Below are positions 12,001 through 21,953 of a DNA stretch of 64,000 bases, in pieces (the first letter of the stretch is position 1; every line of letters begins with the position of its first letter). A model generated the notes under the pieces. It made no database searches. It saw nothing but the letters and a program-made list of their open reading frames with translations, and was not told where the DNA came from. This DNA is from Isotricha intestinalis (Eukaryota > Ciliophora > Litostomatea > Vestibuliferida > Isotrichidae): the NCBI GenBank assembly GCA_023807065.1, contig JAJJLU010000340.1, forward strand, positions 1-64,000, in the 5' to 3' direction. A program made the translations under genes and the position numbers.

Positions 12001-14591
12001 ATATTAATAATATTATTAATAGTAATAGTAATACTTTGAATATAAGATCCACTTATATCCCTGAATCAAAATTTAATTTTAAATTTAATCCAGAAAATTT
12101 ATCTTTTGAAGGAAGAGAAAATTATGATGATTCTTTAACAGACTATTTAAAAAATGAAGTGTTTAAAAAAATAAAAAGCGAAGAAGATGATTCTATATAT
12201 TTAGTTTCAAATGAAGATAATGAAGAAGAAGAGGATAGTGAAGAAGAAGATGAAGATGATAGTGGATATAAAAAAAATTCTGAAATTGATGATTCTTCTC
12301 AATTTTCAAATAAAAAGCCAAATAATTTAATTTCTGAATTTAAAACAAAAAACTCTTTTTCAAATTTTACTCTAATGCATTCTAATACAAATAAACAAGA
12401 AGATGAATATTACAAAATTGATTTTTCTAAAATAAAATTTTCTGTTTTTGATTATAATCAAGGAATTCCAATTGAAGTCAAAGATTATAATTACGTTTAT
12501 CAAATAGATAAAAAAATTCAAGAATTTATTAAAAAAAGAGAAAATGAAGAAAAAAATATAAATGAAAAATTATCAAATAGAGGAATGACAGTAAAAGGAA
12601 ATAGTACTCATAAAATTGGATATTTAGTAATTTCTGAAACTCAAGAAAGTATTTTATTGAAAGAAATTGAATATGCTTTAACTAAAGAAGATGTCGATAA
12701 AAGTATTTCTAAATTTAATAAAATATCAGTTTTAGTTTTTATATTAATTATTGGAATAGGATGCATTGCCTTATTCTATATTTTATACTCTATTAAAATT
12801 ATAAAAATGAATTCTCAATTAATAATGAATTCATATTTACTCATATTATATAATTGTAGAGGAATATATTATACAAAAGAATTAATTTTATTAAATAATG
12901 AAAATTATACAGAAATACCATCAAAAAAATCTAGAAATGAATATTTAAATGATATATATAATACTACTCATGAAATTTGTTTTAAAAGTCACAAATTAAT
13001 TTCAAATTCTATAGCATCTCCAATTAAATTATCTTCAAATGCATATTGGATGATAAAGAATGAATCTTTTATAACAAGAAATATAAGAAGTGATTTTAAT
13101 TTAAGTGAAACAAATAATACAATGGAATCAGCTTTTGTTGAAACTAATTCTGCTTTATTCAATATTGGAAATAAAAATATAAGTTTAATCATTCCCACTG
13201 ATGAAGATGTTTATTTTTACTTACATAATAGTTTAAATAATGTTGGTACTCAATATTATCATCGAGGGGAAATTTTCTTTAATGAATTAGAAAATAATAT
13301 TAGGAATATTAAAATATTTTTAATTACAGGTTATATATTTTTCTTTTTAATTTTAGTTTTCATTTTTATTTTAGTTGTTTATGCTTATGATGCAGTTTCA
13401 AAAAGAAAAGAAAGTTATATTGAAGTTTTTTTAGAAATTGACACTACAATAATTAGAAATTCACTTGCTAAATGTGAAAATTTTAATAGAAAATTCCAAA
13501 ATGATGAAGAAAATGAAGATGATGAAGATATATTATCTCATACTTCAAATACTGAAAATTCTTTAATTAAAAACAAAGAATCTCAAAATGAAAATCATAG
13601 AATTAAAAAAGGTAAATCTCTTTCTTTAAGTTTAATTTTTAAAATTAAATTTATTGGGTTTTTATTAGTTATGGAAATCTTCTATTCAGGGATTTTTTGT
13701 TTTAAATATTCATTTTTAAAACATATACATATTTATCAAAAATTTTTTCAACAACAAATTATATATAATGCTGAAATTTATAATATTTATAATTCTTTAA
13801 GAGAATTTTATTTTGATGTATCTCAAAAAATTCAGGAAAAAAAATCAGATGATTATTTAAATATTGAATTAAATGAAGTATATAAAAAAAGGAAAAATAA
13901 TTTAATTATTATTAATAAATATAAAGATAAATTACCAAATAATTTTGGAGAAAAATATAATGAATTATTAAAGAAACATCCATGTAAATTTCGTTCAGAT
14001 GATTATTTCTTAAATGAAGAAGAATGTGTAAATTTTATGAGTAATTCAACTACTTATGGAATGAATATTTTAATTTCATATTTTATTGAAGAAATAAGAT
14101 TTTTTAAAAAACTAATTTTGGTTTATTCAAATCCATTATTAGGATTAAATAATTTAACTTTAACAGGAACAAATGAAAGTAAAAGTAAATGGCCTACTAA
14201 AGAACCAGATTTAAGTGAATTTTCTAGAAATGATCCAATTCATTATTTTAATATGGAATATATGAAAAATATGAATATAATGATATCAAATATTATATTT
14301 AATTTTGATAAGAATTTAACTTTCTTGATGGAAAATTGTATTCTTGATTTTTTAAAAGTAATTAAAGTACCTTTTTTAATTATGTTACTCTGTTATTTAG
14401 GTTTATGTTCTCTTTTATTCCTTTTTATTTGGTTACCCTTTTTAGACAATTTAAATTCTCTTATTTACAAAACTAAAAAAATGTTATCAATTATTCCAAA
14501 AGAAGTTTTAGCTTCTATTCAAAATATTGAAAAATTGTTAGATTTAAATAAAAAAAATATGTCTAATAATAGAAAAGCCAAAAACAACTAA
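9051..14591 (+). CDS. giant TmcB-like membrane protein with PAS domain (first of two)
   Basis: The first exon is 9051-9281; a 27-nt intron (9282-9308, containing an in-frame TAA) is removed and the frame continues to 14591, giving 1,837 residues. The N-terminal 400 or so residues hold about eight hydrophobic segments. A helical, TPR-like stretch follows (about 430-590), then a PAS-like domain near 600-690 (GFQKHELVGKPLELLIPD). Next come Asn-rich runs (about 945-985) and an acidic patch (EEEEDSEEEDEDD). The C-terminal third has four strong membrane segments near 1215, 1412, 1524 and 1763, with soluble regions carrying N-glycosylation-type NxS/T sites between them. Ciliates and some anaerobic flagellates have large families of such proteins, annotated as TmcB/TmcC-like. 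A sensory or receptor role is inferred from the PAS domain and topology only. Confidence 0.8.
9282..9308 (+). other. 27-nt intron in the first TmcB-like gene
   Basis: GTAAATTATA...AATATAG. The length is a multiple of three but the intron contains TAA, so retention would stop translation after 77 codons. Removal links FPFDSY to FDIEWKK and extends the open frame 59 codons upstream of the next ATG (9486), adding two more membrane segments. Confidence 0.75.
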
Positions 14592-14678
14592 CATTCAAAA
14601 AATTATTATATACATAGATATGTTAATAATGTTTATATATTTTTCAGAAATTAAATAGAATTCTTAAATAATTAAAAA

Positions 14679-15323
14679 TTAATTTTTACAACATTTTCCT
14701 TTTATTTTTAATTCAGGTGTAATAATTTTAGTATAATTCTCACTAATTTTACTAGCATGTTGTTTATTAATCATAGAGTTTTTATTCCCTGCATGAATTT
14801 TTAATAATTTCATTCCAATAGCTTGGAAAATTTCTTCAATATTAATAGAATCTTTTGCCGAAGATTCTTGATAAAACAAATTATTTTTCACAGCAAAATT
14901 TTCAGCTTCTTCAAAACTGACTTTTCTATTCATTGATAAATCACATTTATTTCCAATTAATAATATGATTTTTTCAATTTCAGGATTACAAAATTTATAA
15001 AAACTTTCAATCCATTTCTCAGTAGAATCAAAAGATTCTCTATCAGTAATATCATATACAATTATACAAGCATGTGCTCCTTTATAATAACTTGATGTTA
15101 TACTTTGATATTTTTCCATTCCTGCAGTATCCCAAATTTGAAGTTTTATAGTTTGTTGATTAACAACTATTGTTTTCATAAAGAAATCAACTCCTAAAGT
15201 AGCAGTGTAATTTTCATTATATGTTTTATCAATAAATCTATTAATTAAACTAGTTTTCCCTACATTAGAATTCCCAATAATGATAATTTTAAATATATAT
15301 TCATAATTATCATCAAATGACAT
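14679..15323 (-). CDS. Rab-family small GTPase with Gln-to-Met change in switch II
   Basis: This 214-residue Rab has all five nucleotide-binding boxes: GNSNVGKT (P-loop, about residue 17), T41 in switch I, WDTAGMEKYQ (G3), GNKCDL (G4) and SSAKD (G5). It ends CCKN, a two-cysteine geranylgeranylation signal of the CCxx type. Family knowledge says it would be doubly prenylated by Rab GGTase, whose alpha subunit is encoded at 42102-43496, and would act in vesicle traffic. The oddity is Met69 where almost all Rabs have the catalytic Gln (DTAGQE). By analogy with Ras Q61 mutants this should slow GTP hydrolysis. The subfamily is uncertain; the core is closest to the Rab1/8/18-like group by eye. Confidence 0.92.
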   Translation of the reverse strand: MSFDDNYEYIFKIIIIGNSNVGKTSLINRFIDKTYNENYTATLGVDFFMKTIVVNQQTIKLQIWDTAGMEKYQSITSSYYKGAHACIIVYDITDRESFDSTEKWIESFYKFCNPEIEKIILLIGNKCDLSMNRKVSFEEAENFAVKNNLFYQESSAKDSINIEEIFQAIGMKLLKIHAGNKNSMINKQHASKISENYTKIITPELKIKGKCCKN

Positions 15324-15372
15324 TAATCAAAAAAAATTTAAAAAAAAAATAAAAAACAATTATAATTAAAAT

Positions 15373-17817
15373 TTAAAATATCGAAAAACAAAAACTTAAA
15401 ATAATTGCCCAGAAAAAATTTCCTTTTAAAAAAAATCCATTTTCTCTAAAATCAAGAATATAAATAGAGCAATCATCTCCAAAATATCCTCCATTACAAG
15501 TACAACTTCCATCATTTTCATTACAACTTCCTAAAACTCCACAAGAATTAAGACAAAAAACTACAGAACAATCATCTCCTCCTCTTCTTAAACTTTCATT
15601 ACAATAACATTGACTTTGAGGTTTCATAACAATACAAGTTCCATAAGGTTCACCAGAGCAATCATTATTACAATTTTGAATAGAACAATCTTCTCCTATA
15701 AATCCTTCATTACATTCACATTTTCCATTTGATAAACAATTACCATTATTTGAACAATGATAACATACTTGCTTTGTGAAAATATCTGGATCTGTGTAAC
15801 AAAAAGTTCCTGGACAATATAAATTTTCACATGAATTTCCCCAATAGTTAGATTTACATATACAACGATTATAGGAGCATTCACCATTTGATGAACAGTT
15901 ATTTTCACATATATTTGAATAAAGAATAAATAAATTGTCTATTATAGTAAAATAGGTTTTTTCATCTTTGATATTATCTATGAATGAATAATTTAAATAT
16001 GATAAAATGTCTTCTTTGGAATTTTTCCATATTTCACCACCATATATTATTATCCCAGTTGAAAATTTTGATAAGGTAGCTGCTTTTGCAGGGAAAGGCC
16101 AATTTTCTATATTAGATTCGTCATTTTCTTTTATTATTTGAGTCCAAATATTTGAATTTGTATTAAATAACCATACATCGTTTAATACATGATCACTATT
16201 CATTCCTCCATATAATAATAATTTACTTTCTCCTACTGAAATCATACAATGAAAAAATCTTTTTTCTGGATTTACATTTCCATTTGGAAATTCTTCTATC
16301 CATGAATTACCTTTAATAGAATATACCCACATATCATCTAATTGTTTTTGAATATTATAAATACTATTTACTTCCCATGAATAACCAGCATATAATATTA
16401 AATATCCTTCTCCATTTAAAGTAATATATACAAGGGAACATCCTGCTCTTTCAGTTGGAAATTTTCCATTCATAGTTGACTCTTTATTAATTTGAAGAAC
16501 TGTTGTAACTTTATCAGTTTCTTTTTCATATTCTTCAGGTTCAATATTAATAGTAACTTTAGTTCCATCCCAATAAGTAATTGGTCTTGTAATTTGATAA
16601 ATACCAACAGGATTTAGTTGTTCCCAAACATTACCAGTAATTGAGTATCTCCATAAATCATTAATTAAAACATTTTTTAATGTAGTTATATCAACAGTCA
16701 TTCCTCCAAATAAATAAATATAATTATTACTTGAGTCAATTGCCATTGAATGATGAACTCTTGGTCCAGGAGATATATCAGAAGAAGGATAAATTCTTCT
16801 CCATTGATTTCCTGTTTCCCAAGTAACAGTTCCTGGATTTTCACTATAATAACTATTGGGATAATATCTTTGTGGTCCATATGATATTTCATATATCCAC
16901 ATATCAGAACATGAATGTTGACAATAAAGTGAATATCCACCATAAATTAACATATATTTCCTTGTAAATGCTCTATTATATACAGAAGTTTCAATTTTTT
17001 CAAATATTACTGCAGTGTGTCCGTATCGAGGATATGGTTTTTGTTGAGTTCCTTCAACACTATCAATATATGGTTTAACATAATCCCATTTATTTCTATT
17101 TATATTATATGACCATAATTCATTTGTCATTTCATATCCACAATTATTAACTAGATATAATAAACTTATTTGTTGATCAGATGTCATTGAAGATTTATCA
17201 ATATTTTTATAATTATCAATAATATCTTCACATTCTTTTACAATATCTTTATTAGAGCCATTGATATTAATAGTAACATTAGTATTAGTTAATCCTCCGA
17301 AAACAAGCATAATTTCTTCATTAGGAAAAGTTTCAACTCCAGCATTATTAATATATCTATAACAAAATTCACAAGAATCATCACAACATTGATTAGGACA
17401 ATTAGTATCATTAGGTCCTTTAAAATTATAATTACCTAAAGTAATATCTGGTAAAGGATAACCTTGATATGTATATTTTGATTCACATGAATCATCAGTA
17501 TAATTACAAAAAGGACCACAAAAATTATCAGGACACATTTCATTCGCTTCTTCTTGAGAATATGTTGAATAAATAACAGATGAGTGAAATGCTCTTGAAC
17601 GAGGATAATTTGGAACTATTGAACATTTATTTGTTATACTTTGACAATTCCCTAATATAAAATAATCAGAAAGAGAAATTTGGGCTGGAATAAAAGAAAA
17701 ATCTGTTTTTCTATGAAAATTTTGTCCTGAGATTGTTGGTTCTTGACATGTTAATTTAATTATGTATAATATTATTAGAAATATATTTTTGGATAATATT
17801 ATTTTTTTATATGTCAT
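15373..17817 (-). CDS. secreted or GPI-anchored kelch-repeat and EGF-like protein
   Basis: I place the start at the ATG at 17817 because a clean signal peptide follows it (IFLIILYIIKLTC, then QEP). An in-frame ATG at 17901 would add 28 residues. The ectodomain has a Cys-rich N-terminal part and then a series of kelch blades (motifs such as YIYLFGG, LLLYGGMNSD, NDLWRYSI and NDVWLFNT, each followed by a conserved Trp). Several EGF-like modules follow near the C-terminus (CSSNGECSYNRCICKSNYWG, NGKCECNEGFIGEDC and GSCTCNGGYFGDDC). The chain ends in a short hydrophobic stretch with no charged tail (FFWAIILSFCFSIF), as in a GPI-attachment signal. It is therefore probably a cell-surface adhesion or coat protein. 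The kelch plus EGF layout recalls attractin/MEGF8-type proteins, but without their CUB or transmembrane parts. Confidence 0.85.
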   Translation of the reverse strand: MTYKKIILSKNIFLIILYIIKLTCQEPTISGQNFHRKTDFSFIPAQISLSDYFILGNCQSITNKCSIVPNYPRSRAFHSSVIYSTYSQEEANEMCPDNFCGPFCNYTDDSCESKYTYQGYPLPDITLGNYNFKGPNDTNCPNQCCDDSCEFCYRYINNAGVETFPNEEIMLVFGGLTNTNVTININGSNKDIVKECEDIIDNYKNIDKSSMTSDQQISLLYLVNNCGYEMTNELWSYNINRNKWDYVKPYIDSVEGTQQKPYPRYGHTAVIFEKIETSVYNRAFTRKYMLIYGGYSLYCQHSCSDMWIYEISYGPQRYYPNSYYSENPGTVTWETGNQWRRIYPSSDISPGPRVHHSMAIDSSNNYIYLFGGMTVDITTLKNVLINDLWRYSITGNVWEQLNPVGIYQITRPITYWDGTKVTINIEPEEYEKETDKVTTVLQINKESTMNGKFPTERAGCSLVYITLNGEGYLILYAGYSWEVNSIYNIQKQLDDMWVYSIKGNSWIEEFPNGNVNPEKRFFHCMISVGESKLLLYGGMNSDHVLNDVWLFNTNSNIWTQIIKENDESNIENWPFPAKAATLSKFSTGIIIYGGEIWKNSKEDILSYLNYSFIDNIKDEKTYFTIIDNLFILYSNICENNCSSNGECSYNRCICKSNYWGNSCENLYCPGTFCYTDPDIFTKQVCYHCSNNGNCLSNGKCECNEGFIGEDCSIQNCNNDCSGEPYGTCIVMKPQSQCYCNESLRRGGDDCSVVFCLNSCGVLGSCNENDGSCTCNGGYFGDDCSIYILDFRENGFFLKGNFFWAIILSFCFSIF

Positions 17818-18121
17818 TTTTAAGGAATTGTTTTTTTGTTTTAAAAAATTTATTTTTTTATTCATTAAAGGTATAAATATTTTTAGGTTTTCATTCAACA
17901 TTAAAATAAATTTTTATGAATTACTCGATAATATTTCATTATTCAATTTAATTAATTTCTTCCTTTTTCTATTTTAATATATTATTCATTAAATAATTAT
18001 TATCCAATATTCTATTTGCTCTTTGAAACTTTTTAAAAAAATAAAAAAAAATATATCAAAAATCCAAAAAAAAGAAACTTTAAAATAAAAATAAAATTAA
18101 TTAAAACATTGTTATAAAAAA

Positions 18122-19891
18122 ATGAAGACTTTCGATCCCTTCTCAACAACAAATGCCTTATATGGAAAATTTTATTCACGTAAAATTCCCTATACCCCTC
18201 CAGGTCCTTCTTACTCCAAGCCAACAATGGAGGATGATTTCCGTCGAACCACTCTTCAAATGCGTCAAAACTATTTTGATCCATTCTCTCATTTACACAA
18301 AGGAATGATGAGTGAGCCTCCAACTGAATCTATTACACAATCTTTAATGAATCAGACCTCATCTTACTTCAATAGAATGAATAAACAAGTAGAGACTCGT
18401 AGATGGTTACAAAAGAAGTATATGCAACCTATTCCTAATCAATATTATAATGGATATAAGGTTCCCCCTATGGCTCCTTATCGTCCTCCTACTCCTCCTT
18501 ATAAAAAGGATACATTTCCTGGAATTCCACAAAAGAGAGAACATGACCCAGAAACCACATATCAAGTCAGTTATCAATGGAGACAACCATTGAGATTTGG
18601 AATGGAGAATTTTAGGAGTGAAAGAAATTTTGATGGGGATAATAGTTCTTTTCAAAGAAGTGGAAATGTTGGAGGTATGCAAAGTGGTGGAACTCCAAGA
18701 GAAAATATGCATGAAAGAATTCAAAGTGCAATGCCTTCTTATTCAAATATGGCTAGGATAGCACAGATTGGAAATACTTTTGATAATAAACTACCTACTC
18801 CAAAGAGAGTGGTTACACCAGAACATAATAGTGGGACTCAAGATGTACCACAAGAGGAAATATCTCAACAACAAAGCCAAAGTATCAACATTGATAAAGT
18901 TTCCACATCTAAAGTAGGATTACAAAATACTCAAAGAGACTGTTTCTTAAATTCAATAATCCAAGTTTTGATCCATTGCCCTCCTTTAATCTACACATTC
19001 CTATCTGAATCAAACAATAAAATGAATCAGAATCAAATAGGTCCAATTACATCATCCTTCACAGAATTGCTTCTGAACTTCTCCTGCTGCCCAGACTTCC
19101 AAAGTTTCACTTCCTCTCATTTCAGATCTGCATTCGTATCCCTTCACCCATCCTTTAGTAAAAAGGACAACGATAGTCATGAATTTCTCCGTTTCCTTCT
19201 TCAAGATTTGAACAATGAATTGAATCGTGTTTCTCAAAAGATGCCCATTCGTTCCTCAATACCGCAATCATCTAAAATGGAAATGTTTAATGAATATAGA
19301 AGAGATTGTATTTCAAAGGAAGATTCAATAATAACTGATTTATTTGTTGGATATATGTCTTTTGAATTTAAATGTAATTGTGGAAGTCGAGATTTTGCTT
19401 TTGGGCAATTTTTAGATTTACCTCTTTTATTTGATAATGATAATGTTTATCAATATGATATTAATGATTTAATTGGAAAAAATATTTTAAGAGATGAAAT
19501 TATTAAAGTTAATGATTATTGTAGGGCTTGTGGAAAAATTTTTGATAGACAACAAAAAATTAGAATTGGAAGTTTACCTCAATTACTTATGTTAAGTATT
19601 CAAAGAATTAATCCCGGAAATTTAAATAAAAATAATTCGAAAGTTCAATTTGAAGAAACTTTAAATATGAGAAATTATGTTGATGATGATATTTTTGATG
19701 GAAAAAGTACTTCATTTAGATTATGGGGTATTGTTTGTCATAAAGGAAATTTCCAAGGAGGTCATTATTTTTGCTATGTTAAAATTAATGGAATATGGTT
19801 TTGTTTTGATGATGATAATGTGAGTGAAAAAAATCCTGAATTTAATTCTAGTGATGTTTATAGTTTATTTTACACCAGAGTTAACAATTAA
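18122..19891 (+). CDS. ubiquitin-specific protease (peptidase C19)
   Basis: This is a 589-residue cysteine protease. The first 260 residues are Pro/Gln/Arg-rich and disordered. The USP catalytic domain starts with a Cys box, GLQNTQRDCFLNSIIQ, with the nucleophile Cys near residue 274. The His box is GGHYFCYVKINGIWFCFDD (His near 547). Between them lie two CxC/CxxC pairs (FKCNCGSRDF and YCRACGKIF) forming the zinc-binding fingers. It would remove ubiquitin from proteins. The Cys box departs from the usual GLxNxGNTCFMN at two positions (QRD for GNT). Codon use changes inside the gene: up to about 19,290 C-ending codons are common, after that it is as A+T-rich as its neighbours. That makes the first two thirds stand out from everything else in the window. 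Confidence 0.88.
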   Translation: MKTFDPFSTTNALYGKFYSRKIPYTPPGPSYSKPTMEDDFRRTTLQMRQNYFDPFSHLHKGMMSEPPTESITQSLMNQTSSYFNRMNKQVETRRWLQKKYMQPIPNQYYNGYKVPPMAPYRPPTPPYKKDTFPGIPQKREHDPETTYQVSYQWRQPLRFGMENFRSERNFDGDNSSFQRSGNVGGMQSGGTPRENMHERIQSAMPSYSNMARIAQIGNTFDNKLPTPKRVVTPEHNSGTQDVPQEEISQQQSQSINIDKVSTSKVGLQNTQRDCFLNSIIQVLIHCPPLIYTFLSESNNKMNQNQIGPITSSFTELLLNFSCCPDFQSFTSSHFRSAFVSLHPSFSKKDNDSHEFLRFLLQDLNNELNRVSQKMPIRSSIPQSSKMEMFNEYRRDCISKEDSIITDLFVGYMSFEFKCNCGSRDFAFGQFLDLPLLFDNDNVYQYDINDLIGKNILRDEIIKVNDYCRACGKIFDRQQKIRIGSLPQLLMLSIQRINPGNLNKNNSKVQFEETLNMRNYVDDDIFDGKSTSFRLWGIVCHKGNFQGGHYFCYVKINGIWFCFDDDNVSEKNPEFNSSDVYSLFYTRVNN

Positions 19892-20658
19892 AAACTGGGT
19901 TTTTTGGGTTTTTTCTAGATAAGTATTGTTTTTTTTACATCATTTATTTAAAACTATTTTTTTTTTTCTTTAATTTGTCTTTTAAATTATTAAACCATTT
20001 TTATACACAACTATTTTAAACATATTATTTTTTTATTTATAACTCATTTCAAAATAAATTTGATAAGAAATATCTTTCTTTTTAATTCTAGAAAAAAATA
20101 TTTAGAAAAAATCTTAAATTTTTCCACATCAATATTTTGATTACTTTCATTCATTTGAATCCTTTTTTTTTTGTAATAAAATATAAATAACAAATTGTTG
20201 TATTATCTCCTTTACTAAAAAGATACTTTTTATCATAATCATATCTTTTTTAATAATATATAAATGTAAAATAAAGCAAACAAGAAATTATGTTATAATT
20301 CAAATCTAAAAAAAAAAAGATTCAAATTTCATACTCATTTATATTTTAAAAAAGAAGAATCAACGAACAAAATGAAATGAAATGATAGATTTCAGTCAAA
20401 TGAAAATTGCTAGATTACAAAGAAATCAAATTAAATTAAATTCAATAATTATACTTTATGATATATAAAGTTATTATAATTTATTATCTAATTTTCCTTC
20501 ATTTCTTTCTTTTTAATTATTATTATTTTATAAGAAAATTCTAAAATTTTCATGTTTGAGAAATAAAATTAATTTTTGTTAATTTATGTTTTATAATATT
20601 TTTTAATTTAATTAAAAAAAATTATTTTATGGAATATTATAATGACAAAATACTTATT
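19892..20658. other. gap with possible short relic on minus strand
   Basis: No intact gene is visible in this 767-base gap between the ends of two convergent genes. On the minus strand, near 20170-20250, a short frame reads KKYLFSKGDNTTICYLYF, which resembles the DNxT strand at the end of PP2C domains. A ten-A run (at about 20163-20172) then separates it from a second protein-like frame (NIDVEKFKIFSKYFFLELKR, about 20060-20140) in another phase, ended by TGA. This could be a decayed gene end, but both pieces are short. Confidence 0.25.
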
Positions 20659-21714
20659 TTAAAACAGTTTGTTTATTAATTTTGATAAATCTTTTAACTC
20701 ATTAATATATTCTTTGGGTAAATTTTCAATTTCTTCTTTTGACATTTCTGTTAAATTTTCTTTTATTGATTGAATATATAACAAATTAATTTTTGGATTA
20801 TTGTTTATATTTTTATAATTATTTTGATATAAATTATTTATATAGTGAGAATTTGATGTATATGATGATTTATTTCTTTTTTTATTTTTAAATGTGTCAT
20901 TCATTTCTCTTGTTTTCATTGATGAAGTATAATTTTTATAATTTGAATTACTATTATTTAATTCTTTAACAAATAAATTAATTTGATTTTGAATTTTATT
21001 TTTATTTTTATTTTTTTCAGTATATTTATTTATTGAATAAGGCTCATTTTGATTTTTATTAAATTTAATATATTCCCTTGAACTTTTTGTATTTGGATTT
21101 GATTTTGTCTTTATATTCTTTGAAAATGTGCTCAAAGAAGGATTTTTATTTTTAAAAATATTTTTTATATCAATATTTAAAAAATTGTCATTTTTCTCAT
21201 AATTGGTTTTATTATTATTATCTTCATAAACATTCAATTTTGAATTAGATATAATTTGATTTTTTTTAATATCAAAAATCTTCTTGTTTTCTTTTTCATT
21301 ATCATCAGTAAGAAAATTTTTATAATTACTATTATCTTCAATTCTTACGGTAGGAGTTGCAAAAGCGAGCATATTATTATTATTGTTTTGATTTATTTTA
21401 CCACTTTTTATAATGTTCATACTATTATTTAATTTTTCTTTTATATTATTCTCACCATCATGACGATAATATTTTTGTAATGCTTCTCTACTTACCTCGA
21501 AATTTAAAAGATCATCATTATAATTTTCTCTATTACGTTTAAATTCTCTGATTTTATTTTTTATTTGTGATACAATTTCTCCTCTTGATTGATTATTTCC
21601 TTTTATTTGAATATATGAAAGTTTATGACTTTGATTTTTTATATTTATTTTTTGATAGTTATTTTCTAAAGGAGTGTTAATTATTCCTTTTAATTTTTCT
21701 TTTAAGGATGTCAT
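20659..21714 (-). CDS. Asn/Lys-rich disordered protein, unknown function
   Basis: This 351-residue protein has a clean ATG (MTSLKEKLKGIINTPLENN) and a TAA stop. Composition is dominated by Asn, Lys and Ser. Two more structured islands are visible: residues about 45-85 with SRGEIVSQIKNKIREFKRNR and EALQKYYRHDGE, and the C-terminus, a helix of the form MSKEEIENLPKEYINELKDL. The SxREALQKYYRHD piece and the terminal helix look like short linear interaction motifs in an otherwise disordered scaffold. I do not recognise the family. It converges on the ubiquitin protease gene across a 767-base gap. Confidence 0.65.
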   Translation of the reverse strand: MTSLKEKLKGIINTPLENNYQKINIKNQSHKLSYIQIKGNNQSRGEIVSQIKNKIREFKRNRENYNDDLLNFEVSREALQKYYRHDGENNIKEKLNNSMNIIKSGKINQNNNNNMLAFATPTVRIEDNSNYKNFLTDDNEKENKKIFDIKKNQIISNSKLNVYEDNNNKTNYEKNDNFLNIDIKNIFKNKNPSLSTFSKNIKTKSNPNTKSSREYIKFNKNQNEPYSINKYTEKNKNKNKIQNQINLFVKELNNSNSNYKNYTSSMKTREMNDTFKNKKRNKSSYTSNSHYINNLYQNNYKNINNNPKINLLYIQSIKENLTEMSKEEIENLPKEYINELKDLSKLINKLF

Positions 21715-21953
21715 TAAAAAATTTTTAAATTATTATTTAAAAAATAATTGTATGTTCATTAAATTAAATATTAAATATTAAATATTTGTTCATAGGAAAT
21801 TTAATTATAATATATATTATTATTGTTTTATACTTTTAAATTAGCTTTCATTAAAATTAAATATTATATTTTATTTATATTTCTCTGAAATTAACTTTTA
21901 TTTACATCTCATTTCTTTTTCTAATTATAATATAATTATTCTAATTGATTATT

